From positions 1 to 64,000 of the forward strand of contig NZ_LXIE01000050.1 in the NCBI RefSeq assembly GCF_001641085.1: a stretch of 64,000 nt of DNA, in the 5' to 3' direction. Of the stretch, positions 25,897 through 34,180 are shown one piece after another. How positions within the stretch are numbered: the first letter of the stretch is position 1; the number at the start of each line of letters is the position of its first letter. The stretch comes from Aequorivita soesokkakensis. GTDB lineage: Bacteria > Bacteroidota > Bacteroidia > Flavobacteriales > Flavobacteriaceae. The notes below the pieces were generated by a model, which was not told where the DNA came from, ran no database searches, and saw only the letters and a program-made list of their open reading frames with translations. A program made the position numbers and the translations under genes.

Positions 25897-26970
25897 ATGA
25901 AATCATTAATTACAATTACAAGTGCGCTTACAATTTGGTTGCTTGCGTCGTGTTATTCCAACGCACAGGAAAATGACCAAGATACCCAGGCTTCCATAGA
26001 GAAACTCACCAATCTGAAGGAAAAAATAATTCAAGAAGAAAAGGATGCTTTAAAGTTAGATGTTGAAAACATCAATGCCAGACTCCAAAGTGAAGCCATT
26101 ACAGAAGAAGAAGCTGAAACGCTAAAAAAAGAAGCTGCAGAAAAGCATGCGCTTAATATTGAAAACAGAATTGCGATTGTTGACAATCAAGTGGCATTAG
26201 TAAAACGAAATGGAACCATAGAAGATGACGAAGATAACGGAATGATCATTCGGATTGGATCCAGCGGAAAAAATAGTGAGAATGACAACGTTCTCTACAT
26301 TGGACCCAAAAATAAAAAGCGCAAATTTGACCGTCGCACTACCTCAGATATGGTATTTGCTTTTGGATTGAACAATGTAATTACTGAAGGAGAATCTTTG
26401 CAGGATTCAGATTTTAAGATAGCTGGCAGCCGTTTTGCAGAGTTGGGCTGGGCTTGGAAAACCCGCGTATTTAAAAACACAAATTGGTTGCGGATTAAGT
26501 ATGGCGTTTCTTTTCAATTTAATGGTTTAAAACCAACGGACAATCGTTTTTATGTAGATGCTGGCGAGCAGACCAAACTTCAAAATTATCCATTGGACTT
26601 GGACAAATCAAAATTCCGGATGGACAATCTTGTTGTTCCAATCCACTTTGAGTTTGGCCCATCCAAGAAAGAAGAATACGATGGTTACTTCCGTTATAAC
26701 ACAGAAAACCAAATTAAAGTAGGTTTAGGCGGGTATGCAGGAATAAATCTCGGGGCCCGCCAAAAACTAAAGTTTGAAGAAGATGGCGAAGACCAAAAAC
26801 TAAAATTAAAAGCAGATTACAACACAAATAAATTTATCTACGGTTTAAGCGCTTATATAGGCTGGCAAGGTGTAGCGCTTTATGGTAAGTATGATTTAAA
26901 CACAATCTTTAAGAACAACCCAATAGATCAGCGCAATGTTTCCCTCGGACTTCGGTTTGATGTGGATTAG
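25897..26970 (+). CDS. Outer-membrane beta-barrel protein with N-terminal coiled coil
   Basis: Exported protein of 357 residues. The reading frame is open from 25705 but the signal peptide (MKSLITITSALTIWLLASC, then NAQ) fixes the start at 25897. Residues about 25-95 form a strongly helical, charged coiled coil (IEKLTNLKEKIIQEEKDALK), followed by a beta-rich part (about 130-357) ending in a Phe-x-Asp-like strand (LGLRFDVD) typical of outer-membrane barrels. Cys19 lies in a lipobox-like LLASC, so lipidation cannot be excluded. It follows the sigma/anti-sigma pair and may be regulated by it. Function unknown. Confidence 0.8.
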   Translation: MKSLITITSALTIWLLASCYSNAQENDQDTQASIEKLTNLKEKIIQEEKDALKLDVENINARLQSEAITEEEAETLKKEAAEKHALNIENRIAIVDNQVALVKRNGTIEDDEDNGMIIRIGSSGKNSENDNVLYIGPKNKKRKFDRRTTSDMVFAFGLNNVITEGESLQDSDFKIAGSRFAELGWAWKTRVFKNTNWLRIKYGVSFQFNGLKPTDNRFYVDAGEQTKLQNYPLDLDKSKFRMDNLVVPIHFEFGPSKKEEYDGYFRYNTENQIKVGLGGYAGINLGARQKLKFEEDGEDQKLKLKADYNTNKFIYGLSAYIGWQGVALYGKYDLNTIFKNNPIDQRNVSLGLRFDVD

Positions 26971-26999
26971 CCATAAACACTTTCATTATTCGTTGTTTA

Positions 27000-27042
27000 A
27001 AACCTGCATGGATTTTTAAAATTCGTGCAGGTTTCTTTTCTT
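27000..27042 (+). terminator. Terminator after the barrel protein gene
   Basis: AAACCTGCA (27000-27008) pairs perfectly with TGCAGGTTT (27026-27034) and is followed by CTTTTCTT. The 17-base loop is long but AT-rich and can extend the stem. Confidence 0.8.
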
Positions 27043-27059
27043 AATATCCCTATTTTTAC

Positions 27060-27073
27060 AAATCAAAAATCAA
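27060..27073. repeat. AAATCAA heptamer, two copies, before dnaG
   Basis: AAATCAA twice in tandem, followed by further AAAACC/AAAATTCC words up to the TTG start of dnaG at 27103. Too few copies to be convincing alone; noted because of the repeated pattern across the window. Confidence 0.5.
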
Positions 27074-27102
27074 ACCGTCCAAAAACCTAAAATTCCAATA
27101 AT

Positions 27103-29061
27103 TTGATTTCCAAAACCACCATAGACAATGTTTTTGAAACCGCCCGCGTAGAGGAGGTGATCGGTGATTTTGTTCAGTTGAAAAAATCCGGAAGCAACTA
27201 TAAAGGGTTAAGTCCGTTTACTGACGAGCGTTCGCCGAGTTTTATGGTTTCGCCGGTGAAACAGATTTGGAAAGATTTCAGTAGCGGAAAAGGTGGAAAC
27301 GTAGTTGCTTTTTTGATGGAGCACGAACATTTCACCTATCCCGAGGCCATAAAATTTTTGGCAAAAAAATACGGGATTGAAGTAGAGGAAACCGAACAAA
27401 CCGCCGAAGACAAAGAACAGGCAAATGAACGGGAAAGCCTTTATTTAGTAAGCGAATTCGCTAAAGATTATTTTCACAGTACGCTTTTAAAAACCGAAGA
27501 GGGGAAAGCCATCGGCCTTTCATACTTTAAAGAAAGAGGTTTTACGGACGAAACCATCAAAAAATTTGAACTGGGTTATTCTCCCGATTTTTGGGATGCT
27601 TTCACAAGCCACGCAATAAAAAAGGGCTACAAGCTGGAGTTTTTGGAAAAGACGGGTCTGTCGATTGTAAAAGAAGAAAAACAGTTTGATCGTTTTAAGG
27701 GAAGGGTAATGTTCCCAATTCTCAGTATGAGCGGCCGCACCCTTGGTTTTGGCGGTCGTATTTTAACATCGGATAAAAAAGCGGCGAAATATTTAAACTC
27801 TCCCGAAAGCGATATTTACCACAAAAGCAAAGTGCTTTACGGTATTTTTCACGCGAAACAAAGTATTGCGAAAGAAGACAATTGTTATTTGGTGGAAGGT
27901 TATACAGATGTTATCCAGTTTCACCAAACGGGAATCCACAATGTGGTTTCGTCTTCGGGAACGGCATTGACTTCGGAACAAATTCGGCTTATAAATCGAC
28001 TTACCAAAAACATTACCGTTCTTTTTGATGGCGATGCGGCGGGGCTTCGTGCATCGCTTCGCGGAATCGACCTGATTTTGGAACAGGGAATGAACGTGAA
28101 AATCTGCACTTTTCCTGAAGGCGAGGATCCCGACAGTTTTTCGCGTAAAAATACGTTGGAAGAATTGACGCTTTATTTAGAAGAAAACGCCAAGGATTTT
28201 ATCACTTTCAAGGCTTCTTTACTCGCTAATGAAGCAAAAAATGACCCCATAAAAAAGAGCGAGACCATACACGATATGGTGAACAGTATTGCCAAAATTC
28301 CCGATGTTATAAAGCGGGAAGTGTATATAAAGGAATGTTCACGGATTATGGATATTTCGGAGCAGGTTCTTTTTAATACGCTGGCGCAGATTTTTCAAAA
28401 GGACAAAAAAGATGCGGCTAAAAGGGAAACTATTCCGCAGGAGGCTTTTGAGGTTATTCCCACAGAAAAAAAGATTGAAAAAGTAGATGTACAGTTTCAA
28501 CTGGAACAAAAAATAATCGAGCTGTTGCTTCTTTATGGCAATGTTGAAGAGGATTTTGAGGAACTTATTCTTGAAGCGAACGAAAAAGGCGAAATTTCAT
28601 TAAAACCAGAAATTCATAAATCGCGCGTTTATGAAAAAATATTTTTGGATTTGCAGGAAGACGAAATTGAGTTTACAAACCAGGAATTTAAAGATTTGTA
28701 TTACGAAGTTGTAAATCGTTTTACACAAAATCCAGATGCGAAAGCAGAAACTTTTATAAACGAACTTCAGCCAGAAATGGCTTCTGCAATTACGCACGTT
28801 TTGATGGAAGAGGAAAGATATATTCTCCACGATTGGGAGCGAAAGGAAATTTATGTAAAGGAGAAAGAACAGACCATTGCCCAAATGGTGAGTGAAACTA
28901 TTTTAAATCTTCGAAGGCATTTGGTTTCCCAAAAAATAAATGAATTGTCCGAAACAATGAAGCAAGAGGACAATACTGAAAAAGAAACAGGACTACAGGA
29001 AATTGTAGATTACATCAGTCTAAAAAAAGTGCTTTCCGATAAATTGAATAGAGTACTGTAG
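27103..29061 (+). CDS. dnaG: DNA primase DnaG with zinc ligands lost
   Basis: Synthesises RNA primers on the lagging strand. 652 residues: N-terminal zinc-ribbon-fold domain (about 1-100), TOPRIM catalytic core (VEGYTDVIQFHQTG near 265, FDGDAAGLRAS near 308), and a C-terminal helicase-binding domain. The start is TTG (MISKTTIDNVFETARVEEV fits relatives). The four zinc ligands of CHC2 primases are replaced: NYKGLSPFTDERSPSF has Ser37 and Thr40 for Cys and His, and QIWKDFSSGKGG has Asp58 and Ser61 for two Cys. This appears to be normal in flavobacteria but means a metal-free template-binding domain. The 3' end abuts the convergent response regulator gene with no gap. Confidence 0.95.
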   Translation: MISKTTIDNVFETARVEEVIGDFVQLKKSGSNYKGLSPFTDERSPSFMVSPVKQIWKDFSSGKGGNVVAFLMEHEHFTYPEAIKFLAKKYGIEVEETEQTAEDKEQANERESLYLVSEFAKDYFHSTLLKTEEGKAIGLSYFKERGFTDETIKKFELGYSPDFWDAFTSHAIKKGYKLEFLEKTGLSIVKEEKQFDRFKGRVMFPILSMSGRTLGFGGRILTSDKKAAKYLNSPESDIYHKSKVLYGIFHAKQSIAKEDNCYLVEGYTDVIQFHQTGIHNVVSSSGTALTSEQIRLINRLTKNITVLFDGDAAGLRASLRGIDLILEQGMNVKICTFPEGEDPDSFSRKNTLEELTLYLEENAKDFITFKASLLANEAKNDPIKKSETIHDMVNSIAKIPDVIKREVYIKECSRIMDISEQVLFNTLAQIFQKDKKDAAKRETIPQEAFEVIPTEKKIEKVDVQFQLEQKIIELLLLYGNVEEDFEELILEANEKGEISLKPEIHKSRVYEKIFLDLQEDEIEFTNQEFKDLYYEVVNRFTQNPDAKAETFINELQPEMASAITHVLMEEERYILHDWERKEIYVKEKEQTIAQMVSETILNLRRHLVSQKINELSETMKQEDNTEKETGLQEIVDYISLKKVLSDKLNRVL

Positions 29062-29694
29062 TTAATTAAACTGAAACAAGCGCGCCTGGTTAATAAGCTC
29101 TGCCAGGCTGGTAACGTTTAATTTTTTCAAAAGCCGGGTCTTGTAGGTGCTCACGGTTTTTTCGTTAATTTCAAGTAGGGTAGCAATGTCTTTGTTGCGT
29201 TTGCCGTTTGAGAGAAGGTTCAACACTTCAATTTCCCTTGCGGAAAGTTTTTTATAGCGGCCCACAATGGTATTGTCGTTTACGGCTTTGCTGTTTAGAG
29301 CCGCCGCAAGTTGTTCGTTTAAAAATACCCCGCCCATAGCTATGCGCTTAATGGCTTGAATAAATGTCTCTTTGGAAGCCGTTTTCGGAATATAGCCAGC
29401 AGCGCCAGATTTTATGGAGCGCAAGGCATAAATTTCTTCTGGATGTGATGAAAAAATTGCGATTCTTGTTTTTGGAAATTCTTCACGAATGCTTCGTAAA
29501 GCGTGGAAACCATTAATTTCCGGGATGTCGAGCTCTAAAATTAAAATATCCGGGCGTTCTTTTTCCAGACATTTCAATAATTCCGAACCTCGCGAAACCT
29601 TCCCAACTATTGTATAATCGTTTGTATTATTGAGCAAAACTGATACCCCTTTTCTGGTAATAGGGTGGTGGTCTGCAATTACAACTTTTTTCAT
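29062..29694 (-). CDS. NarL/LuxR-type response regulator with atypical receiver
   Basis: A 210-residue two-domain regulator: receiver (1-120) and LuxR helix-turn-helix (about 145-205; LSAREIEVLNLLSNGKRNKDIATLL). The receiver lacks the usual phospho-acceptor: the aligned position in PDILILELDIPEING is Glu54 rather than Asp, and the acidic pair near the N-terminus is Asp8-His9 rather than Asp-Asp. The conserved Lys (YIPKTA) and Ser/Thr (IFSSH) are kept. It may be constitutively active or respond to something other than phosphorylation. No histidine kinase is adjacent. Lies between dnaG and nadE, a common flavobacterial neighbourhood. Confidence 0.85.
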   Translation of the reverse strand: MKKVVIADHHPITRKGVSVLLNNTNDYTIVGKVSRGSELLKCLEKERPDILILELDIPEINGFHALRSIREEFPKTRIAIFSSHPEEIYALRSIKSGAAGYIPKTASKETFIQAIKRIAMGGVFLNEQLAAALNSKAVNDNTIVGRYKKLSAREIEVLNLLSNGKRNKDIATLLEINEKTVSTYKTRLLKKLNVTSLAELINQARLFQFN

Positions 29695-29861
29695 CTTATG
29701 GTATTTTATAGATTCTTAAAAATATAAAACCTTCAGATTTGGGGGGAGAAATTAAGGTTTAACAACGTAATATTAATACTACATTTTGGATATATAAAAT
29801 CTTAAGGAGAAGAATGATAAACCTTTCGTTTAATGGTTAAATTATTCGATAAATAACAAGA

Positions 29862-30650
29862 CTACCTAAGTTTTTCAGGGATTTCGCAAACGGGAATAGG
29901 TATCATTTTGTGTTGATTTGCCCGATTCAATCTATGGAATATATCAAAAACTACTTTTTGCCTTCCCGAAAAATCTGAAGTGGTTTTGCCATTTTCCTTC
30001 ATTTTCATCGCCCATTCCAGTTCGTCATAGCTTGCGCCAAGTTGGTCTTCATCGGTCCGGTCATCACCCCACAGGCCATCCGTTGGGGCTGCGTCAATAA
30101 TTTCTTTGTTAATACCCAAATGACGGGCAATTTGATAGACTTCACTTTTCATTAAATCGGCAATCGGACTTAAATCCACCCCGCCGTCGCCATATTTTGT
30201 GTAGAAACCTACGCCAAAATCCTCTACTTTATTGCCGGTCCCTGCTACCAAATATTTTTCCAAAGCCGCAAAATAATAAAGTGTCGTCATTCGCAAACGG
30301 GCACGCGTATTTGCAAGCGACATAAAACGATCTTCCTCTTTTTCAACTTTTGGTAAAACATCAATCAGGGTATCAAAAACAGGCGTGAGGTTAATCTCAA
30401 TTTTTTCAACGCTTGCAAAATTTTCCTTAAGCCAAGCAATATGGTTGTAGGCCCGACTAACTTGTGAGGCCGCTTGGTGTATTGGCATTTCCACACATAA
30501 AAGCTTAAGTCCTGTTTTTGCGCATAAAGCGGAAGTTACGGCAGAATCAATCCCGCCGCTAATGCCAATTACAAAACCTTCCATTTTTGCATTTACGGCG
30601 TATGTTTTTAACCAATTTACAATATGATCTACAACTTTTTCGGTTTGCAT
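29862..30650 (-). CDS. nadE: NAD(+) synthase
   Basis: Amidates deamido-NAD to NAD. The 262-residue length without a glutaminase domain indicates the ammonia-dependent form. The ATP-pyrophosphatase loop is ISGGIDSAVTSALC (about residues 28-41); GTGNKVEDFGVGFYTKYGDGGVDLSP and APTDGLWGDDRTDEDQLG are the substrate-binding regions. The gene is divergent from gldB and converges on nothing downstream but a 167-bp AT-rich gap. Cytoplasmic housekeeping enzyme. Confidence 0.95.
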   Translation of the reverse strand: MQTEKVVDHIVNWLKTYAVNAKMEGFVIGISGGIDSAVTSALCAKTGLKLLCVEMPIHQAASQVSRAYNHIAWLKENFASVEKIEINLTPVFDTLIDVLPKVEKEEDRFMSLANTRARLRMTTLYYFAALEKYLVAGTGNKVEDFGVGFYTKYGDGGVDLSPIADLMKSEVYQIARHLGINKEIIDAAPTDGLWGDDRTDEDQLGASYDELEWAMKMKENGKTTSDFSGRQKVVFDIFHRLNRANQHKMIPIPVCEIPEKLR

Positions 30651-30678
30651 TTTCTGTGTTTTTAATCTTTTATAATAA

Positions 30679-30686
30679 TACCTTTG
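30679..30686 (+). promoter_or_regulatory. Promoter -7 element of gldBC
   Basis: TACCTTTG, perfect -7 consensus, 72 bases before the gldB start at 30759 in the gap between divergent nadE and gldB. Confidence 0.6.
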
Positions 30687-30758
30687 CAGCGCAAAAGTTG
30701 TTAAAGATAAAATTAATAAAAAGGAATGGCGTTAACCAACAATAACATTTTTTCTACT

Positions 30759-31715
30759 ATGAAGTATTCCGTTTTGGTTCTTTTTCTGGTCCTTCTTTTT
30801 TCCTGCAATAACGAAAGTAAGGTTGAAAAGGAAATTGAAAAAATTCCTATTGATTTTGAAATGATTCGTTTCGACAAAGAATTTGCAAATGCATCTCCCG
30901 TAGAACTTCCAAAGTTAAAAGCTGAATTTCCAGCTTTTTTTCCGAAACAGTACAACGATAGTATCTGGATTGAAAAATTGACGGATACCCTTCAAAATCA
31001 ACTGGAAATTGAAGTGATAAAAACATTTCCAACGGATGGGATTTTGGAAGATGATTTGGTTCCGTTGTTTCAACACATAAAGTATTATTTTCCCAAATTT
31101 CAAACTCCAATTGTTGTAACTACGACTTCAGACGTTGATTACCGAAATAAAATAATTCTTGCAGACAGTTTGCTGATTATAGGTTTGGACAATTATTTAG
31201 GAAGTGAACATCGTTTTTACGAGGGCATAGATAAATACATTTCAAAGGAAATGAAACCTTCACAAATTGGTCCCGATGTTGCAGAAACCTATGCAAGACT
31301 TTATATAAAACCGCCAAACAAGGCTTCATTTTTGGGGCAAATTGTTTATTACGGAAAGCAACTTTACTTGAAGGATATTTGGCTTCCAAATGCATCCGAT
31401 GCCGAAAAAATAGGATATACTGAACAGGAATATAAATGGGCCGAAGAAAATGAGGAATATATGTGGCGCTATTTTGTGGAAAAGGAATTGCTTTATAGCA
31501 CCGACCCCAAACTTGGCGCACGCTTTATAAGTCCGGCACCTTTTTCAAAATTCTATCTTGAACTAGACAACGAATCTCCCGGCATGTTGGGGCGTTATTT
31601 GGGCTGGAAAATTGTTCGTGCATATATGGAAAACAATGATACAAACGTGCAGCAACTAATGGTAACAGAGGCTGACGAAATATTTACAAACTCAAAATAC
31701 AAACCAAAAAAGTAA
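30759..31715 (+). CDS. gldB: Gliding motility lipoprotein GldB
   Basis: Lipoprotein required for gliding motility and T9SS function in Flavobacterium. The frame is open from 30726, but MKYSVLVLFLVLLFSC (lipobox Cys16) fixes the start at 30759, giving 318 residues. The rest (IPIDFEMIRFDKEF, AEFPAFFPKQYNDS, GLDNYLGSEHRFY, ISPAPFSKFYLELDNESPGMLGRYLGWKIV) follows GldB throughout. Its stop overlaps the gldC ATG by one base. Its exact biochemical role is unknown. Confidence 0.93.
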   Translation: MKYSVLVLFLVLLFSCNNESKVEKEIEKIPIDFEMIRFDKEFANASPVELPKLKAEFPAFFPKQYNDSIWIEKLTDTLQNQLEIEVIKTFPTDGILEDDLVPLFQHIKYYFPKFQTPIVVTTTSDVDYRNKIILADSLLIIGLDNYLGSEHRFYEGIDKYISKEMKPSQIGPDVAETYARLYIKPPNKASFLGQIVYYGKQLYLKDIWLPNASDAEKIGYTEQEYKWAEENEEYMWRYFVEKELLYSTDPKLGARFISPAPFSKFYLELDNESPGMLGRYLGWKIVRAYMENNDTNVQQLMVTEADEIFTNSKYKPKK

Positions 31716-32056
31716 TGGCAATAAAACATACTTCTGAAATAAAGCTAAACGTAGGCCTTGACGAAAATAAAATCCCTGAAACCATTCATTGGACCGCTGA
31801 AGATGGCGGTATTTCAAATGAAGAAACAAAGGCGGTGATGCTCTCGGTTTGGGACAGCAAAAAAAAGGAATCGCTTAGAATTGATCTTTGGACAAAAGAA
31901 ATGCCCGTTGATGAAATGAAAATCTTCTTCCACCAAACTTTAAGCGCGATGGCTGATACTTTTCAACGTGCTACAAATGATGATAAAATGAGCGCTACCA
32001 TGCGCGATTTCTGTGATTATTTTGCTGAAAAGCTAGAGCTGAAGCGGGATAATTAA
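31715..32056 (+). CDS. gldC: Gliding motility protein GldC
   Basis: A 113-residue soluble protein encoded directly after gldB with a TAATG overlap, as in other flavobacteria. Landmarks: EIKLNVGLDENKIPETIHWTA, SVWDSKKKESLRIDLWTKEM and MRDFCDYFAEKLEL. In Flavobacterium johnsoniae gldC supports efficient gliding; molecular function is not known. Ends one base before the end of the convergent engB gene. Confidence 0.93.
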   Translation: MAIKHTSEIKLNVGLDENKIPETIHWTAEDGGISNEETKAVMLSVWDSKKKESLRIDLWTKEMPVDEMKIFFHQTLSAMADTFQRATNDDKMSATMRDFCDYFAEKLELKRDN

Positions 32057-32057
32057 T

Positions 32058-32669
32058 TTAGAATTCAGAAGTTTGAATTGAATTGTTGAGTTCATTAATA
32101 TAATTCAAAACTTCATCCCTTCCCGTGGAATCGCTGGCTGAGGTTATAAAAAACGGGGGCATTTCTTCCCAAGTTTCCAGCATTTTTTCGGAGTATGTTT
32201 TAATATTTCTTTCCAATGCTTTTGGTTTCAGTTTATCAGCTTTTGTGAAAATTATGTTGAAGGGAATTCCTGTTTCGCCCATCCATTCCATAAATTCCAG
32301 GTCGATGGGTTGTGGTTCGTGGCGACAATCTACCAAAACAAAAGCGAGTACCATTTGTTCCCTTTTTTCAAAATAATTGGTAATAAATTTCTGAAAAACT
32401 TTCTTACTGCTTTTTGAAACACGGGCATAACCGTACCCTGGCAAATCTACCAAATACCAGTTTTTGTTTACGAGAAAATGATTGATAAGCTGCGTCTTTC
32501 CGGGTCTTCCAGAAGTTTTTGCCAAGCTTTTGCGCTGCATCAACATATTGATAAGCGAAGATTTCCCAACATTACTTCTTCCAATAAATGCATATTCCGG
32601 CAAGCGGTCCTTCGGGCATTTGGCAACATCACTGTTGCTCATCACAAATTCTGCGGATTTTATATGCAT
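32058..32669 (-). CDS. engB: Ribosome biogenesis GTP-binding protein EngB/YihA/YsxC
   Basis: GTPase for 50S assembly. 203 residues with G1 [14 protein letters not shown] (about 29-42), G3 [13 protein letters not shown]4 FTKADK and G5 ITSASD. Note [14 protein letters not shown] in switch I. Preceded (in its reading direction) by a degenerate period-7 repeat that reaches to within eight bases of its ATG. Ends against gldC. The alpha/beta hydrolase gene upstream on the same strand may be co-transcribed. Confidence 0.95.
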   Translation of the reverse strand: MHIKSAEFVMSNSDVAKCPKDRLPEYAFIGRSNVGKSSLINMLMQRKSLAKTSGRPGKTQLINHFLVNKNWYLVDLPGYGYARVSKSSKKVFQKFITNYFEKREQMVLAFVLVDCRHEPQPIDLEFMEWMGETGIPFNIIFTKADKLKPKALERNIKTYSEKMLETWEEMPPFFITSASDSTGRDEVLNYINELNNSIQTSEF

Positions 32670-32677
32670 TGTTTAAA

Positions 32678-32705
32678 AGTTAAGAATTAGGAATTAAGAA
32701 TTATG
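32678..32705. repeat. Degenerate AATTANG heptamer repeat before engB
   Basis: AGTTAAG, AATTAGG, AATTAAG, AATTATG in register at 32678-32705. In the direction of transcription (minus) the array leads into the engB start region. Confidence 0.8.
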
Positions 32706-32736
32706 TGGGAAATATTTTTTAGAAACCAGAAACCCT

Positions 32737-33501
32737 TTAAAACCCACGCTTTTCCAGCCAAGCATAAAGCAATTGGTTAAATTCTGCAGGATGCTCCATC
32801 ATTGCGGCATGGCCACATTTATCAATCCAATAAAGTTCAGAATCAGGCAGGAGTTCATCAAATTCTATAGCAACTTCGGGCGGTGTAACATTGTCGTTTT
32901 TTCCCCAAATGATGCACGTTGGCGTGTGCATTTTTGGTAAATCTTTCGCCATATTATGTCTAATGGCACTTTTGGCAATGGCAAGAGTGCGTATCAATTT
33001 ATTTCGGTCGTTTACGGTTTCATAAACATCGTCCACAATTTCTTTGGTAGCAACCGCAGGATCGTAAAATACATTTTCTGCTTTCTGCCTAATGTATTCA
33101 TAATCGCCTCGTTTTGGGTAGCTTTCGCCCATTGCGCTCTCATAAAGGCCAGAACTTCCGGTTATTACTAAAGCCTTAACTTTTTCAGGATACATTTTCG
33201 TACAGAGCAAACCGATGTGTCCGCCAAGCGAGTTCCCTAAAAGAATAACTTCTTCATACCCCAAATGATCAATGAATTGCGCCACGTATTTTGCAAAATT
33301 TTTCACATTCGTGCGCAACAAAGTCATTTTGTAAATGGGCAATTCGGGAATTAAAATTTTATAGCCTTTCGGCGGAAAGAAATCTGCAACGCCGTCAAAA
33401 TTGCTCAACCCGCCCATAAGCCCGTGAAGGATGATTATTGGAGTGCCTTCACCTATTTCTAAATATGAAAATTTTCCTTCTTTCTTTAAGTTTTCCGACA
33501 T
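32737..33501 (-). CDS. Alpha/beta hydrolase
   Basis: A 254-residue alpha/beta-hydrolase-fold protein. The frame is open to 33585, but MSENLKKEGKFSYLEIGEG at 33501 is preferred because a promoter -7 element sits at 33528-33535, upstream of this start and downstream of the longer one. Oxyanion region ILHGLMGG, nucleophile elbow LLGNSLGGHIGL (Ser), acid in IIWGKNDNVTPP (Asp) and catalytic His in DKCGHAAMMEHP give a complete triad. Substrate is not predictable. Followed 67 bases later by engB on the same strand. Confidence 0.9.
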   Translation of the reverse strand: MSENLKKEGKFSYLEIGEGTPIIILHGLMGGLSNFDGVADFFPPKGYKILIPELPIYKMTLLRTNVKNFAKYVAQFIDHLGYEEVILLGNSLGGHIGLLCTKMYPEKVKALVITGSSGLYESAMGESYPKRGDYEYIRQKAENVFYDPAVATKEIVDDVYETVNDRNKLIRTLAIAKSAIRHNMAKDLPKMHTPTCIIWGKNDNVTPPEVAIEFDELLPDSELYWIDKCGHAAMMEHPAEFNQLLYAWLEKRGF

Positions 33502-33527
33502 GCGTTGGTTGCTGCAATTTAGAATGA

Positions 33528-33535
33528 CAAAAGTA
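33528..33535 (-). promoter_or_regulatory. Promoter -7 element of the alpha/beta hydrolase gene
   Basis: TACTTTTG on the minus strand, perfect consensus, 26 bases before the preferred start at 33501. It argues against the longer ORF starting at 33585. Confidence 0.6.
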
Positions 33536-33610
33536 AACAAAATTATTTCATAAGGTCTATTTAAAAGAAGCCTTTGTTTTTTCAAATTTTCAATCTGGGT
33601 TATTTACAAA

Positions 33611-33674
33611 GTGGTAAAACTTATCAACAAAGTGGTAGAATGTGGTAAAATGTGGTAAAAGTTATATATATTTG
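33611..33674 (+). promoter_or_regulatory. mraZ promoter with four MraZ-box-like repeats
   Basis: GTGGTA occurs at 33611, 33632, 33642 and 33652; the last three are spaced exactly 10 bp, one helical turn, and lie in the -33 region of a perfect -7 element TATATTTG (33667-33674). MraZ is known to bind phased repeats (TGGG-type in E. coli, AAAGTG-type in mollicutes) ahead of its own operon, so this is a strong candidate autoregulatory operator for the dcw cluster. Confidence 0.85.
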
Positions 33675-33706
33675 AAACTACAAATTACAAATCGGGAATT
33701 TCTACA

Positions 33707-34180
33707 ATGCTCAATCTAATAGGCACATACGAATGTAAAGCAGACGTAAAGGGACGGGTCATGGTGCCCGCGCCTTTAAAAAAGCAATTGGCATCCGTAG
33801 CGCAAGAAGGTTTTGTTATTAAACGTGCCGTTTTTCAGCCCTGTTTGGAGATGTATCCAATGAAAGAATGGGACGCCCTGATGCTGAAAATGGGCGAACT
33901 AAACCGCTTCAGCAGAAAGAACAACGATTTCATAAGAAGATTTACCGCCGGCGTAAAAACGGTTGAACTGGATTCAACTGGCAGATTGCTCATTCCCAAA
34001 GACTTAATGGCTTTCGCTGGAATTGATAAGGAATTGGTTATTTCTTCCGCAATAAATATTGTTGAAATCTGGGATAAAGATAAATACGAACAGGCCATAG
34101 ACGATGCGGCAAGTGATTTTGCCGACTTGGCTGAGGAAGTAATGGGAAACAAAAGCAATGATGGTGATGGAGTATCATAA
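33707..34180 (+). CDS. mraZ: Transcriptional regulator MraZ
   Basis: First gene of the division and cell wall cluster; a ring-forming DNA-binding protein with two SpoVT/AbrB-like halves. 157 residues; half 1 has YECKADVKGRVMVPAPLKKQL (split: DVKGRVMVPAPLK) and half 2 VELDSTGRLLIPKDLMAF, both showing the conserved D-x-x-GR pattern. Probably autorepresses through the phased boxes at 33611-33657. Its end overlaps the rsmH start. Confidence 0.95.
   Translation: MLNLIGTYECKADVKGRVMVPAPLKKQLASVAQEGFVIKRAVFQPCLEMYPMKEWDALMLKMGELNRFSRKNNDFIRRFTAGVKTVELDSTGRLLIPKDLMAFAGIDKELVISSAINIVEIWDKDKYEQAIDDAASDFADLAEEVMGNKSNDGDGVS

Noticed and set aside
33502-33585. N-terminal extension of the alpha/beta hydrolase
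   Set aside because: It would start upstream of a perfect -7 element and lacks similarity to the family; start at 33501 preferred.
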